Part shown: positions 33,302 to 43,600 of the stretch, one piece after another | How positions within the stretch are numbered: position 1 is the first letter of the stretch | How the letters are laid out: the number at the start of each line of letters is the position of its first letter | Assembly (NCBI GenBank): GCA_947184155.2 | Contig: CAMXCT020004001.1 | Location: 165,563 to 229,562 of the forward strand | DNA: 64,000 nt | Reading direction: 5' to 3' | Origin: Cladocopium goreaui | Lineage: Eukaryota; Sar; Dinophyceae; Suessiales; Symbiodiniaceae | The notes under the pieces: generated by a model | The model's input: the letters and a program-made list of their open reading frames with translations, nothing else | The model's database searches: none | What the model was told of the DNA's origin: nothing | Translations under genes and position numbers: made by a program

Positions 33302-33640
33302 ATGTCGCCATTGGACCCTGCCAGGAAGCTCTTCCAAGATGCAGATGACGAGAGTGACCTGGAGGACCACAGTGAATACTTCTGGCAAGATATGGCAAGA
33401 TTATATCTGATTGGTGGTTTGGAACATGTTTTATTTTTCCGAATAATCATCCCAACTGACTAATCTTCAGAGGGGTAGGTCAACCACCAACCAGATATAA
33501 TGGAGAGAGAAGCCCACCAAAGTGGCCTGAAAAGACATGGTTTCAGAAACGCTGCTTTTTGTGCCTTGTTTATCGGTTCCTTGGAGTTTTGGCTGCGGAA
33601 GTGGCTTCAACTGAGCCTTGGAACAATGGATACCCTCTGG
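33302..33640 (+). CDS. + gene with a family B introner
   Basis: Exon 1 (33302-33413, after TCCTAG|) reads MSPLDPARKLFQDADDESDL then EDHSEYFWQDMARLYLI plus one base. Exon 2 (33495-33640) starts with two bases and reads MEREAHQSGLKRHGFRNAAF then CALFIGSLEFWLRKWLQLSL. The phases agree (1 and 1), with donor ATTG|GTGGTT and acceptor ACCAACCAG|AT. The 81-nt intron lies within an 88-bp family B element. Exon 1 is acidic. Exon 2 has a hydrophobic stretch that could be a membrane helix, then runs into a family A element whose TGG|TAA gives a stop. Whether 33302 is the true start is unclear. The family is not recognised. Confidence 0.6.
33407..33494. mobile_element. Inverted-repeat element, family B (introner)
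   Basis: CTGATTGGTGGTTTGG ... GGTCAACCACCAACCAG, flanked by ATAT on both sides (33403-33406 and 33495-33498). Its left end supplies G|GT and its right end supplies CCAG| for splicing of the surrounding gene. Confidence 0.85.
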
Positions 33641-33736
33641 TAAATTGGCAATAGACCCTGGCAGATGGGGGTTGGAAGACTCGTTTCCATTAAAAATAGG
33701 TGATTTTCAGGGTCTATGTTTATTTACCAGAGGGTA
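33631..33736. mobile_element. Inverted-repeat element, family A (ATAGACCC subtype)
   Basis: TACCCTCTGGTAAATTGGCA to TGTTTATTTACCAGAGGGTA, with AATAGACCCTGG / AGGGTCTATG arms shared only with the copy at 55563. Confidence 0.85.
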
Positions 33737-33896
33737 ACAATTTCTACACCACAAGGTAAAATGTTCCGCTGAATTCATGATTTTCATGATTTTCATGCTT
33801 GATGACTGCGAACTGTTACAACCTGCATTAGCTTGCAACCTCCCAGCCAAGATTTGTGGGCAGACCTGTAGGTTTTGGACCTAAAACATCCGAAAA

Positions 33897-34328
33897 CTAC
33901 AAACTACTACGAAAAAGCATGCTGCGAGATAAGTGACTTGGTATGTCATTAGAATCAACCAACGGTACCAACGTCAATTGCTTCGAAAACCCGAAAGCCT
34001 GACAGGAGGTGCCGGGTTCAAGCTGTTGCGGATGCTGCTTCAGGCACCAAAAAAAAGGTCGTTGAAGGATTTTTCCCCCAAACAGTGTACTGTTGGGGGT
34101 TCTTAATGCTATCTTAAGGTGTCCGCCTTGGTGTTGGATGGTGTGTCCGCCTTCCGGTGGGTCTTGTCTCCCTTTGTGCTTGTCGCCCAGCTTGTCTCTC
34201 TTTTTGTTTCCCTTTGTGGCGAGTGGCATCATTTTGCATTTTAGTTGATGATATTGAATGTGCACTTCTAGCGTGAAGTTGCTTGCCCGCTTGGAAGCTG
34301 TGGGCTCGGGGATTGAGAATGATGTCAC
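33897..34328 (-). CDS. - strand ORF, 143 codons
   Basis: Open from 34328 to TAG at 33897. Contains a basic Lys/Gly-rich part (GNKKRDKLGDKHKGRQDPPE) and FFWCLKQHPQQLEPGTSCQA. No family recognised. Possibly several exons read through. Confidence 0.35.
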   Translation of the reverse strand: MTSFSIPEPTASKRASNFTLEVHIQYHQLKCKMMPLATKGNKKRDKLGDKHKGRQDPPEGGHTIQHQGGHLKIALRTPNSTLFGGKILQRPFFWCLKQHPQQLEPGTSCQAFGFSKQLTLVPLVDSNDIPSHLSRSMLFRSSL

Positions 34329-34422
34329 CTTTCACTTTTATCCTCCGATGTTTTCATTACATCCAATTTGACACTCCTATGCTGCTTGATTCGAGTGTTT
34401 GGATCCAAATACTCCCCCATAG

Positions 34423-34587
34423 GATGTTTCCTCCATCGTCTTTCGGCATCTAGTGCGACAAAGCAAGCGAAGCCGAACAATTCTAAATGTGAAGTGGTCT
34501 CCGGAACTGGATGTAGACATTTTGATGATTCCTGTCGCTGCTATTTCATGTGTTAAATTTGACCCTGTTCCTCAAAACACTTCTTGA
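34423..34587 (+). CDS. Terminal exon
   Basis: Directly after CCCATAG|GAT, with an in-frame stop just upstream. Reads DVSSIVFRHLVRQSKRSRTI, LNVKWSPELDVDILMIPVAA and ends VKFDPVPQNTS and TGA. Good protein composition; the family is unknown. The overlapping - strand and other + frames are poorer. Confidence 0.5.
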   Translation, partial: DVSSIVFRHLVRQSKRSRTILNVKWSPELDVDILMIPVAAISCVKFDPVPQNTS

Positions 34588-34813
34588 AGCCACCCATTGT
34601 TTGGGGCCTACGGTGGTGTAATTTCGCCATGACATAGAGCCCAAGGACTGCTGCCACATGATTTCAATGTTTTTCTTGAGGTGTATCTAAGAATCTAAGG
34701 TTATGTTAGCCAAATGATTCATTCTTGGCTTGACCTTAACACACACACAGCTTTACATATATATATATATGCATATACACCGTATGTTTTTACTTCTGGG
34801 TCAACTCCAATAA

Positions 34814-34930
34814 ATGTCCATCCTTGGTTATCTTGGGCTCAGGGGATGCATCATTCTCATGATGGTGCTGGGTGGCATCGTGGGTGCTGCTTGGGTGTTG
34901 GAGTTTTCAAGCTCGGGCACCCCGGATTAG
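34814..34930 (+). CDS. Small membrane-protein ORF, 38 codons
   Basis: ATG to TAG: MSILGYLGLRGCIILMVLGG then IVGAAWVLEFSSSGTPD. One glycine-rich membrane helix and a short polar tail. It may be a terminal exon starting after CTCAG| at 34841 rather than a complete small gene. The alternative frame (34714-34998) is less protein-like. Confidence 0.4.
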   Translation: MSILGYLGLRGCIILMMVLGGIVGAAWVLEFSSSGTPD

Positions 34931-35019
34931 CTTGCCAAATTGTGGCGAAATCTGGTGAAGATCTTGCGATCTTGTTTTTTTTGATGGTATTTTCTTGATA
35001 GATTTTAAGATTTCAGCAG

Positions 35020-35517
35020 TTGTCACTTTTTGACCAAACAGCAAACAGTGTGTCCACACTGAGGGGTTCTTACGGTAGGTGTAAAGGCCGGTGCTTAATC
35101 AGGGTGCTCCAGCTGGTCGGCGGCGCTTTACCTGTAAATTTCCGCACAAAATGGCTCTTGTGCAATGTCCAAGTGCATTTCCACTGCGCAGGCTCGCACA
35201 AAGTGTGGGTCCCGGTCTTGGGATCGGTCCTCCTCCTGAACATCATCATCATAATCATCCATTGTCCTCCCACTCCCCCACACTGTTTGGGGTCTCTTGC
35301 CGGGATAATTCGCTCAAACAGATTCAAACATAATATACAATCTTTTCATGGCAGGTTGGACTTCAATTTATGGACTTCAGTGGCTTCTGAGGTCGCGCTG
35401 GATTACTTCCAACTGAGTCGAAATGATGGCTGGGACGTGGTCCCTGACCATCTGGGGTGCGGGAAATGTAGCGCTGGGGCATTGAATCAGCTTGGAATCA
35501 GATGGCCCAAGCTGTGA
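35020..35517 (+). CDS. + ORF with a convincing terminal exon
   Basis: A 165-codon frame ending TGA at 35515-35517. The last part (from about 35391, after TTCTGAG|) reads VALDYFQLSRNDGWDVVPDH then LGCGKCSAGALNQLGIRWPK and is probably the true exon. The earlier part (LVGGALPVNFRTKWLLCNVQ) may be another exon or chance. The family is unknown. Confidence 0.45.
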   Translation: MSLFDQTANSVSTLRGSYGRCKGRCLIRVLQLVGGALPVNFRTKWLLCNVQVHFHCAGSHKVWVPVLGSVLLLNIIIIIIHCPPTPPHCLGSLAGIIRSNRFKHNIQSFHGRLDFNLWTSVASEVALDYFQLSRNDGWDVVPDHLGCGKCSAGALNQLGIRWPKL

Positions 35518-35583
35518 AGTGGAACAACAAAAAAAACAGAATTGCACAAAAAATCCTGGGTTTGGAGACCTTAAGCAAGTCCA

Positions 35584-35672
35584 AGATATATATATATATC
35601 TATATATATAGATATATATATATATAAATATATATTATGTATGTGTGTATATATATATATTTATGAACCCAG
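35584..35672. repeat. TA simple repeat
   Basis: ATATATATCTATATATATAG-type palindromic sequence. Confidence 0.9.
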
Positions 35673-35699
35673 TACAGTATATTAACTTCTGAACTTTCT

Positions 35700-36042
35700 T
35701 GGCAAATGTTAAATATTTCTCGGGCTTCGCGGGGCTGAGTTCATGGTGTGCCACCAGTTCCGACAGTCTGAGATGCGGGGGAAAAAAAGGGCTGCCGGGC
35801 TGCCCTGGCTGCAGCGAACTCGACGCTTTCCAAGTGCTGTGGGTTTCCACATGTTACCAGGATATGCTGCGAGAGAACCCGGAGGACTGACTGTGGCTGT
35901 GCAGCTTCAAAAGTTTAACAAAAAAGCGTTTCAACATCTCCAGGAACTAGATATTTCACTAGATGTTTCACTAGATGTGAATAGTTCATTCCTGGAGCAG
36001 TCTTCCAAGAAACTGATGAACAATCCACCAGGCAGAGTTTAA
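35700..36042 (+). CDS. Coding-like block, two + frames
   Basis: One frame reads LSSWCATSSDSLRCGGKKGL...QDMLRENPED and TGA at 35890. The other (35743-36042) reads MRGKKRAAGLPWLQRTRRFP ... NNPPGRV. Both have good codons; at most one is real. Confidence 0.35.
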
Positions 36043-36054
36043 CTCTCCCTCCAG

Positions 36055-36147
36055 GTCATTGGTGAGTATGGAGCCTTGCTGGAGGCCCGGGTTTGGGGCT
36101 ACTCATTCTCTGTGTTTGTCACATGTTGGTTGCAATTCTATTGGTAA
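36055..36147 (+). CDS. Exon candidate
   Basis: Follows CTCCAG|GTC. Reads VIGEYGALLEARVWGYSFSV; the donor may be GCCCGG|GTTTGG at 36093. Confidence 0.35.
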   Translation, partial: VIGEYGALLEARVWGYSFSVFVTCWLQFYW

Positions 36148-36338
36148 AACATCTTGAAACATCTGAAGTTAACATAACTTAACACATTTTTTCAAAAAAA
36201 TACAAAGCAGATATCATCTATCATGTAGGTGTTGTACCAGTGGTATAGGGATGTATAGGCTATATCACTATGTCTATATACATCTATATACATTAATATA
36301 TTCCCATGATAATCTGACATCTTCCATTCTAAAAACAG

Positions 36339-36415
36339 ACATTTCGGTGGATTTCACGGACCGCCTTCATCACTGGACCTTCATGAACCGGCCAGACCTG
36401 GTGTCGCGAGATTGA
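36339..36415 (+). CDS. Terminal exon candidate
   Basis: Follows AAAAACAG|. Reads ISVDFTDRLHHWTFMNRPDL then VSRD and TGA. Strongly G/C third positions. The family is unknown. Confidence 0.5.
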
Positions 36416-36524
36416 AACATACCTGGAAAAAGGCGGGGCAGGCGTTGAATATTGATATTATGGATTCGGATGTATATTAGATAATAATGCATGTTTTTGC
36501 ATGTATATGTATAATTATGTGTAT

Positions 36525-36597
36525 ACATACATACATACATACATGCATGCATGCATGCATACATACATACATACATATCTATACATACATACATCTA

Positions 36598-36628
<31 letters not shown>

Positions 36629-36655
36629 CTATACATACATACATACATACATAGA

Positions 36656-36686
<31 letters not shown>

Positions 36687-37344
36687 CTATACATACATAT
36701 CTATACATACATATCTATACATACATATCTATACATACATATCTATACATACATATCTATACATACATATCTATACATACATACATACATACATACATAC
36801 ATACATACATAACATACATAACATACATAACATACATAACATACATAACATACATAACATACATAACATACATACCATACATAACATACATAACATACAT
36901 AACATACATAACATACATAACATACATAACATACATAACATACATAACATACATAACATACATAACATACATAACATACATAACATACATAACATACATA
37001 ACATACATAACATACATAACATACATACATACATAAATACATAAATACATACATACATACATTACATACATTACATACATTACATACATTACATACATTA
37101 CATACATTACATACATTACATACACACATACATACATACATACATACATACATACCTATACATACATACATATCTATACATACATACATATCTATACATA
37201 CATACATATCTATACATACATACATATCTATACATACATACATATCTATACATATCTATACATACATACATATATACATATACACACATACATACATACA
37301 TTACATACATACATACATACATACAGATCTATACATACATATCT

Positions 37345-37375
<31 letters not shown>

Positions 37376-37415
37376 CATATCCATATACATACATACATAT
37401 ATCTTTATACATACA

Positions 37416-37446
<31 letters not shown>

Positions 37447-38290
37447 CTATACATACATACATACATACAAGCATATACATACATACAGATCTATACATAC
37501 ATACATACATACATACATATCTATACATACATACATATCTATACATACATACATATCTATACATACATACATATCTATACATACATACATATCTATACAT
37601 ACATACATATCTATACATCTATACATACATTACATACATTACATGCATTACATACATTACATGCATACATACATACATAGATACATACATACATACATAC
37701 CTATACATACATACATATCTATACATACATATCTATACATACATACATATCTATACATATCTATACATACATACATATATACATATACATACATACATAC
37801 ATACATACATACATACATTACATACATACATACATATCTATACATACATACATATCTATACATACATACATATCTATACATACATACATATCTATACATA
37901 CATACATATCTATACATACATACATATCTATACATCTATACATACATTACATACATTACATGCATACATACATACATAGATACATACATACATACATACA
38001 TACATACATACCTATACATACATACATATCTATACATACATACATATCTATACATACATACATACATATCTATACATACATACATACATACATACATACA
38101 TACATACACACACATACATACATACATACATACATACATATCCTACATATCTATACATACATGCAAAATAATACATGCACATATGTATATATATAATTGG
38201 AGAGTTGCATACATATATGCCTATACATACATACATACATACATACATACGTACATACATACATACATACATATATATATATAAATATAT
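36525..38290. repeat. ATAC microsatellite, about 1.75 kb
   Basis: CATA tetranucleotide array with interspersed CATATCTATA, CATAACATA and CATTACATA variants in blocks. All Tyr/His/Ile/Thr and Met/Tyr/Val/Cys frames here are artefacts. Confidence 0.97.
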
Positions 38291-38299
38291 ATATATGTG

Positions 38300-38734
38300 T
38301 GTGTGTGTGTTTGAATATTCAAAACGGTACTTACGCAAAATATGGCCAAAACCAACATCAAGGGCAACGTTGCGGAACGGAACTTTTTTTTTTTTTGGAT
38401 CCCTCACCCGCAAATGATAAAAGTTCGTAAGGGTCATTTGAATGATTTGCCACAGCCGATCCTCAGAGAATAGCTTATTTAGTTCCTGTTTGCATACTTT
38501 CACAGAGGAAAGCAGCAGTGGTTGGTATACCTTTCCCGTTTTGGAGTATTTCCAGATGGGTGCGCGCGGTAAACTGCGACCCGAAACCACCCCCGTTCCA
38601 GTAGAAATTGAGGTATAGATGAGAAGACTCACATCCAAGAGTCGTCCGTGCCATGTGTTTGGAGGGCTAGGGAGAGGCCTGGGGCCAGGTGAACCTCCAA
38701 CTTTTGCGATGGCCGTATTTTTGATCTCTTTCAC
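38300..38734 (-). CDS. - strand ORF, about 140 coding-like codons
   Basis: Open from MKEIKNTAIAKVGGSPGPRP at 38734 through GVVSGRSLPRAPIWKYSKTG, SVKVCKQELNKLFSEDRLWQ and VPFRNVALDVGFGHILRKYR, then into the ATAC repeat. The composition is that of a soluble protein throughout. No family recognised; the true 3' end is lost in the repeat. Confidence 0.4.
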
Positions 38735-38744
38735 TATTCACTTA

Positions 38745-38860
38745 TAAGTGAAACCAGCAATTTCACGTGTATCAACCACTTAGTTCTCTGGAAACCAGCA
38801 ATTTCACTTATAAGCCATGGTGGACCAACTTAGTTGGTTGAAATGCAAAACAGCAATTTC
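38745..38860. repeat. ACCAGCAATTTCAC repeats
   Basis: GAAACCAGCAATTTCACNTATA occurs twice and a shortened AACAGCAATTTCC once, with an inverted CACTTATAAGTGAAA. Confidence 0.7.
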
Positions 38861-39097
38861 CATGACTTTTTCCCATGGCTTTTTGGCTTTTCCGCCAGGC
38901 CCGGTCCACGAGGTGAGTTGGATTTCTGGCGCAGTCGGATGCAGAAGATCACATCTATCACTGAGACTCGTTTCTGATATGTTCTGATCATTTTTTTTGG
39001 GGGGGATTTACCCTCTGGTGATTTTATAGTGATATAACTGGTAAATGATTGGTTAATGGGATTTTTTGTTGTGATTCAATGGGATATGAATGAATGA

Positions 39098-39208
39098 TAC
39101 CCTCTGGTTATTTAACAGTTCGCCATGGGAAATGGCCCATAGAAATAGATGGTTTACCTATTAATAGCATGGTGATTTTCCATGGCTATGTTAAATAACC
39201 AGATGGTA
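39098..39208. mobile_element. Inverted-repeat element, family A
   Basis: TACCCTCTGGTTATTTAACA to TGTTAAATAACCAGATGGTA; the interior is almost the same as at 19475. Confidence 0.85.
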
Positions 39209-39489
39209 TATGATTATATATGTCTAGAACATGGATGTGAAACATGTGTAAATATATATGCATGTTAAGATTGTTGATCGGAATTTTGATCGTTTAGATT
39301 TATATGTTTACATATCGGAATTTCGTTTTGAAATCTAGAAACGGATTTCTGATGCGGTTTTCTGGTGTGTTTGGTGGTTTTTCTTCGATTCCAAGGATCT
39401 GTTTTTGACTCACTTTGAAGGAACCATGCACTTTAGGGTTCTATGGGCTTGATTCACCCTTGGGGTGGACTGTTTGAAGACAGCTTCAC

Positions 39490-39670
39490 ATCCCTATATA
39501 TATACACATTCACATATATATATACACACATATATATATACACATATTATATACATATATATATATATACATATTTATATACATATAAATGTATATAAAT
39601 ATATGTATATATATATATGTGTGTGTGCGTATGTATATACATATATATACATATATATATGTATAATATT
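39490..39670. repeat. TATATACACA simple repeat
   Basis: Tandem TATATATACACATA passing into TATATG units. Confidence 0.9.
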
Positions 39671-39712
39671 ACCGCTTTCCTAGACTCTTTGTGAGAGTGA
39701 GTTTGGCTCTAC

Positions 39713-39904
39713 ATGCAAAGCAATGGTTCAACGTCATCCAAGATCCAGCCCTGGTGTTCTGACAAAATTGGCCGCAACGACTGCTGGGCCAAGGAGCAGT
39801 TGAAGGGTTCCGCACTCAGAACCACCTGGGCTTTCAGCGCCATCAATGAAACTGCGGCTGATGAATTGTGGGGGTTACGTCCAAATGGCATCCCTCTCAG
39901 TTAA
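39713..39904. CDS. Coding-like block, strand unresolved
   Basis: The + frame (CSDKIGRNDCWAKEQLKGSA ... LRPNGIPLS, TAA) and the - frame (SSAAVSLMALKAQVVLSAEP) both have excellent third-position bias. It lies about 800 bp upstream of the first dynein exon I could place. Confidence 0.35.
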
Positions 39905-39950
39905 CTCAGCTACTCAACCCGTTTTTTGGTGGATCACCCATTGACAGTAG

Positions 39951-40497
39951 TTGTCTTGGCATGTCTTGGTCGTGATGGCCCAAGGAAGGGAGTGCAAAGC
40001 GGTCTTCAATGTGCTTCATGTTTGCAGCTCAGCCAGAGACGCACCCAGAAAAATAGACCCCGCGGCTTCGTGTGGTTTGCCGTTTTCGTGCCTCTTTGGG
40101 GTGAAATCCACATACCATAAAATACCACAAAAAGATCTAGTGAATCATCACTTTTTGAGTAGGATTTTCAATGTTTGCTTTTCTATCTTCTTGGGGTTTC
40201 GAATCAGAAAAATATCAGAAACCATCAGCAGATCCATCAGGCAGTGACCCGACAGCAGGGTGGTGGCGATGTTGCACCAAAGAGTGGGGGTTCCCAGCGC
40301 GAAAGGCAGCAGATTTCATGTTTTTTTTTTCTCAGAATGCTTTCAAGATTTCTAGATCCCAAAAATCTTGGGAGTGATTTGCCAAGAACATAGCACGCTG
40401 AGCTGTGGCAAATCTGGAGGCCGCCAAACGGTCTTCAACACACTCAGACGCTGGAAGCAAATCGTTCGTCCACTCAGCTGGGTCATAGCTCCGTCAA
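39951..40497 (+). CDS. Exon candidates upstream of dynein
   Basis: Three + candidates: about 39951-40095 (MAQGRECKAVFNVLHVCSSA), 40226-40303 (QIHQAVTRQQGGGDVAPKSG, then AAAG|GCAGC, a GC donor) and about 40402-40497 (VANLEAAKRSSTHSDAGSKS). The last resembles, loosely, the 'LE.AK.S' segment that precedes DHC_N1 in dyneins, so these may be 5' exons of the dynein gene. Not proven by phase. Confidence 0.35.
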
Positions 40498-40693
40498 AAC
40501 AAATCACCCTACACCTCCATTTTGGGGCCAAAACACCAATTTTTTTTTTTTTTTAAATACCATGAAATCATATGAAATACATGTATGAAATCCACCCTGA
40601 AAATGGGAGTTTAAAACGACACTATATGATATGATATGATATGATATGAGTATGTGTTTATCAATGTGAAGCCAGTGACATGCCAGTGCCCAG

Positions 40694-43600
40694 GATATCT
40701 CCATCACGGAGGCCTTCAATGAAGCAAAGGACCACCAACTTCAACCAGCTATCGATCACCAATTTTGATCCCAGAAAATCCCCAAGGCCCCAAGGCTCCC
40801 TGAAGTTTCAGCCAAACAAAATCGCAGGACAATGTGAAGTATTTGACCACCCTGGAGAAGTTCATAGAGCCCCTATACTCGGGAACCCCGTGCCCTGGCG
40901 ATGCTATGGAGCATTTCTGGGATGATTCCCCAGCACTTTTGAGCGATGTCCCAGAATTTCTTTGCTCATTTCTAGATGGAGACCCTCCAGTAACCAAACG
41001 TGGCAATGGAAAATCATCCAGTTACAGATGATTTTTCAATTCAAACCTCAATTTGTAGTTCCGGCATTTTCCAGCCAGCCACGTTTGACTATACCCTCTG
41101 GTAAACGTTTACGTAACTATGGAAAGATCCACCATTTTTAAAAAGGGTCAATCCACTATTTCGACTGGGTCATTTTCAATAGCAAACCTATTTTGACATA
41201 ACCAGAGGCTACCGGAGGGTATTAACTAAACTCATCTAGTCAGTTTCCCATAGGTTTCCCCTCCATTGTTGTTGGCCCATGGTTGTCCAGGGCCCAGATC
41301 ATTGAGACCTTGCCGGCGCTGTTGAACTCGGCTTGGGGGCCTTGATGCCTTGATCGGCTTCTGGTGAGAGAGGAGGCTCAAGAAACAAACTTAACGAGTG
41401 TATATATATATATGTATATATTATGACATCTATATCCATTTATCTATCTGACTGTCTGTCTATCTAATTATTTATCTATCTATCTACATGTATATACAGT
41501 ATATATATACAGTATATATCTATACTATACAATAATCCTGAAGTAGATAAAATCGGGGATTTTCAAAGATATTCCCATTTTAGTGAGGTGATGATTTTGA
41601 CATTTACAGATTCTATCTACTCCAGGATGATAGAATTGCTAATTATGGCTATTCATTTCATGTAGACTCTTCGTGGTTAAAATTCAATGATTCAGGGCCA
41701 TTCTAAGGTGATAATTGGCAAAAGCTATTGACTTTCTTGGATGAACAAGTATAGATTTGACACCATAGAATGGAGGTGTTTTAACATGAACGGGGGATGT
41801 TTTATACAATGGAGAATCAAACCAACCAGAATGGGGTTATGATGGGGTACCTTCTTGAAGCTTTCACCAGTCATCCTTGGACCCAAGTGGATCCTACAGG
41901 TGATAAAACTTTGGTTTCAATGGCGAACAATGTACTAATTTTTATTGACATTCTTGTTCAAAAATGATGCTTACCAACTTCCAAAATCAACTTAAATCAA
42001 CAATCATCAGCCAAAGTTGATGGAAAAAACCAGCAGGAAAGAAAGGCGAACGGCTTCAACGAGTTGCAGATCGATGGCCATGAATTTCTAAGGTCACGAT
42101 GATCCACACCATCGCCAGATACTACAACACGTTGGGGGCTCAGGGGTCAGATGTGGTCAGGGTTCTCAACCAAGAGGGCAGAGGACCAGAGAATCACTAC
42201 AGCATTTCTCAAGATGTTTATAAAGAACGCCTTTTTGAGATATCCTCTGTGAATCAAACATGGCTAGCTGGAAAAACCCTAAACATGATTTTTTAAAAAT
42301 GGAGGTTTTCAATTCATGGGAACATTGTCTATAGACACTTCCATTCCGCATCATTTTGCCAGTTTCAGAATTGGATCATTTTGATCCGGAGACTTTCCAT
42401 TCGAGTTCTATGTCTGATGTCTCAGCAAAATCTTGGATGTTCACAGGTCAGAGCGGATTACCAATCTCTTCTCCAAGATCACCAATCAGATGATCCACAA
42501 TTGCAGGGTAGCCTTTCTGAAAGCCTGGGATGGGATGGGAGACTGATGAGGCTGAAAAAATCCGCTGTTCATGTTCAACACCCCTCTTCTATGGCCCCAT
42601 ATGGTCCCAAATATATGTAAGTCCCTACTTCACTATGGTTTCGGGGGAGGTCCTGAGGGCTGAAAAGGGGGAAGGGAGTCTGAACCAGCCAGTACACAGC
42701 CATAAACAGCCATTATTACCCATTAATCACTATTAATATACCATAATATACAATTATATATATATGATATCTGTAAATAAATAAATACATACATACATAT
42801 ATATGTATATGTTTCCCCGTGTAATTTCTCGTGGGTCGATGGTGGGGTGATGGCGAACAAAAACCTCTTGACTGGGCCAAGTCCCCTGTGATATTTATTC
42901 GTTCTGTCGCAATTTTTGTAGACGTGACTTGGCTAGGACCATCATGGCCAGTGTTGGATGATGAGTGATGATGATGGGAAAATTTGCAGGAAACTCTTCT
43001 ATTTCAAGGTAAGCGCCATGGTTTTCCCGTAGATTTCCCTTAAGACAACCCATGATGGATCCCCAAGAAGATCAGCCCTGAACGGCACATGACCTGTGCA
43101 GACCTGCATCATCGGGGATTGTGAAGACGCATCGCAGTTGGAAACTGAGTGAAAACTCTGTGTAGAAAGCTGCGGATCTGAGAGGTACCCGAGAGGGTAA
43201 ACATGCAAAAAGCTATTGAACATGGCCATAGAAATAGTGAGTTTTCCCATTAAGTCATTAAAGATTGTGATTTTCCATAGTTTTTTTGTATGTTTACCAG
43301 AGGGTAAAGTAAAGCATGGAACATGGCAGAACTATAAAATTCAACCACAGAATCGGCCGTGAATTCGGGCTTTCACCCGATTTTACTGATTCGACGGTCG
43401 CTGCTTTTAGGATTTGCTGCAGGTTGTGGGAGATCTCACCACCAGAGTTGATCAAAAACTTGGAGGTTTGTTTGAAGCTCAACGTAGCGCCGGATGCTCA
43501 GAATCCTGGAGCCTTACAGCTTTCGTGATCAATCTATGGCTACAGCTACAGTGCATCAGCCTCGACTAAAACCTGTGGAAAACCAGGGTTTTCCGGTTTT

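Noticed and set aside
36501..38284. Many Tyr/His/Thr or Met/Tyr/Val/Cys ORFs
   Set aside because: ATAC microsatellite artefacts.
43414..43467. + frame DLLQVVGDLTTRVDQKLG after CTTTTAG|
   Set aside because: The dynein frame in the same bases (LWEISPPELIKNLEVCLKLN) is correct; this is a shadow.
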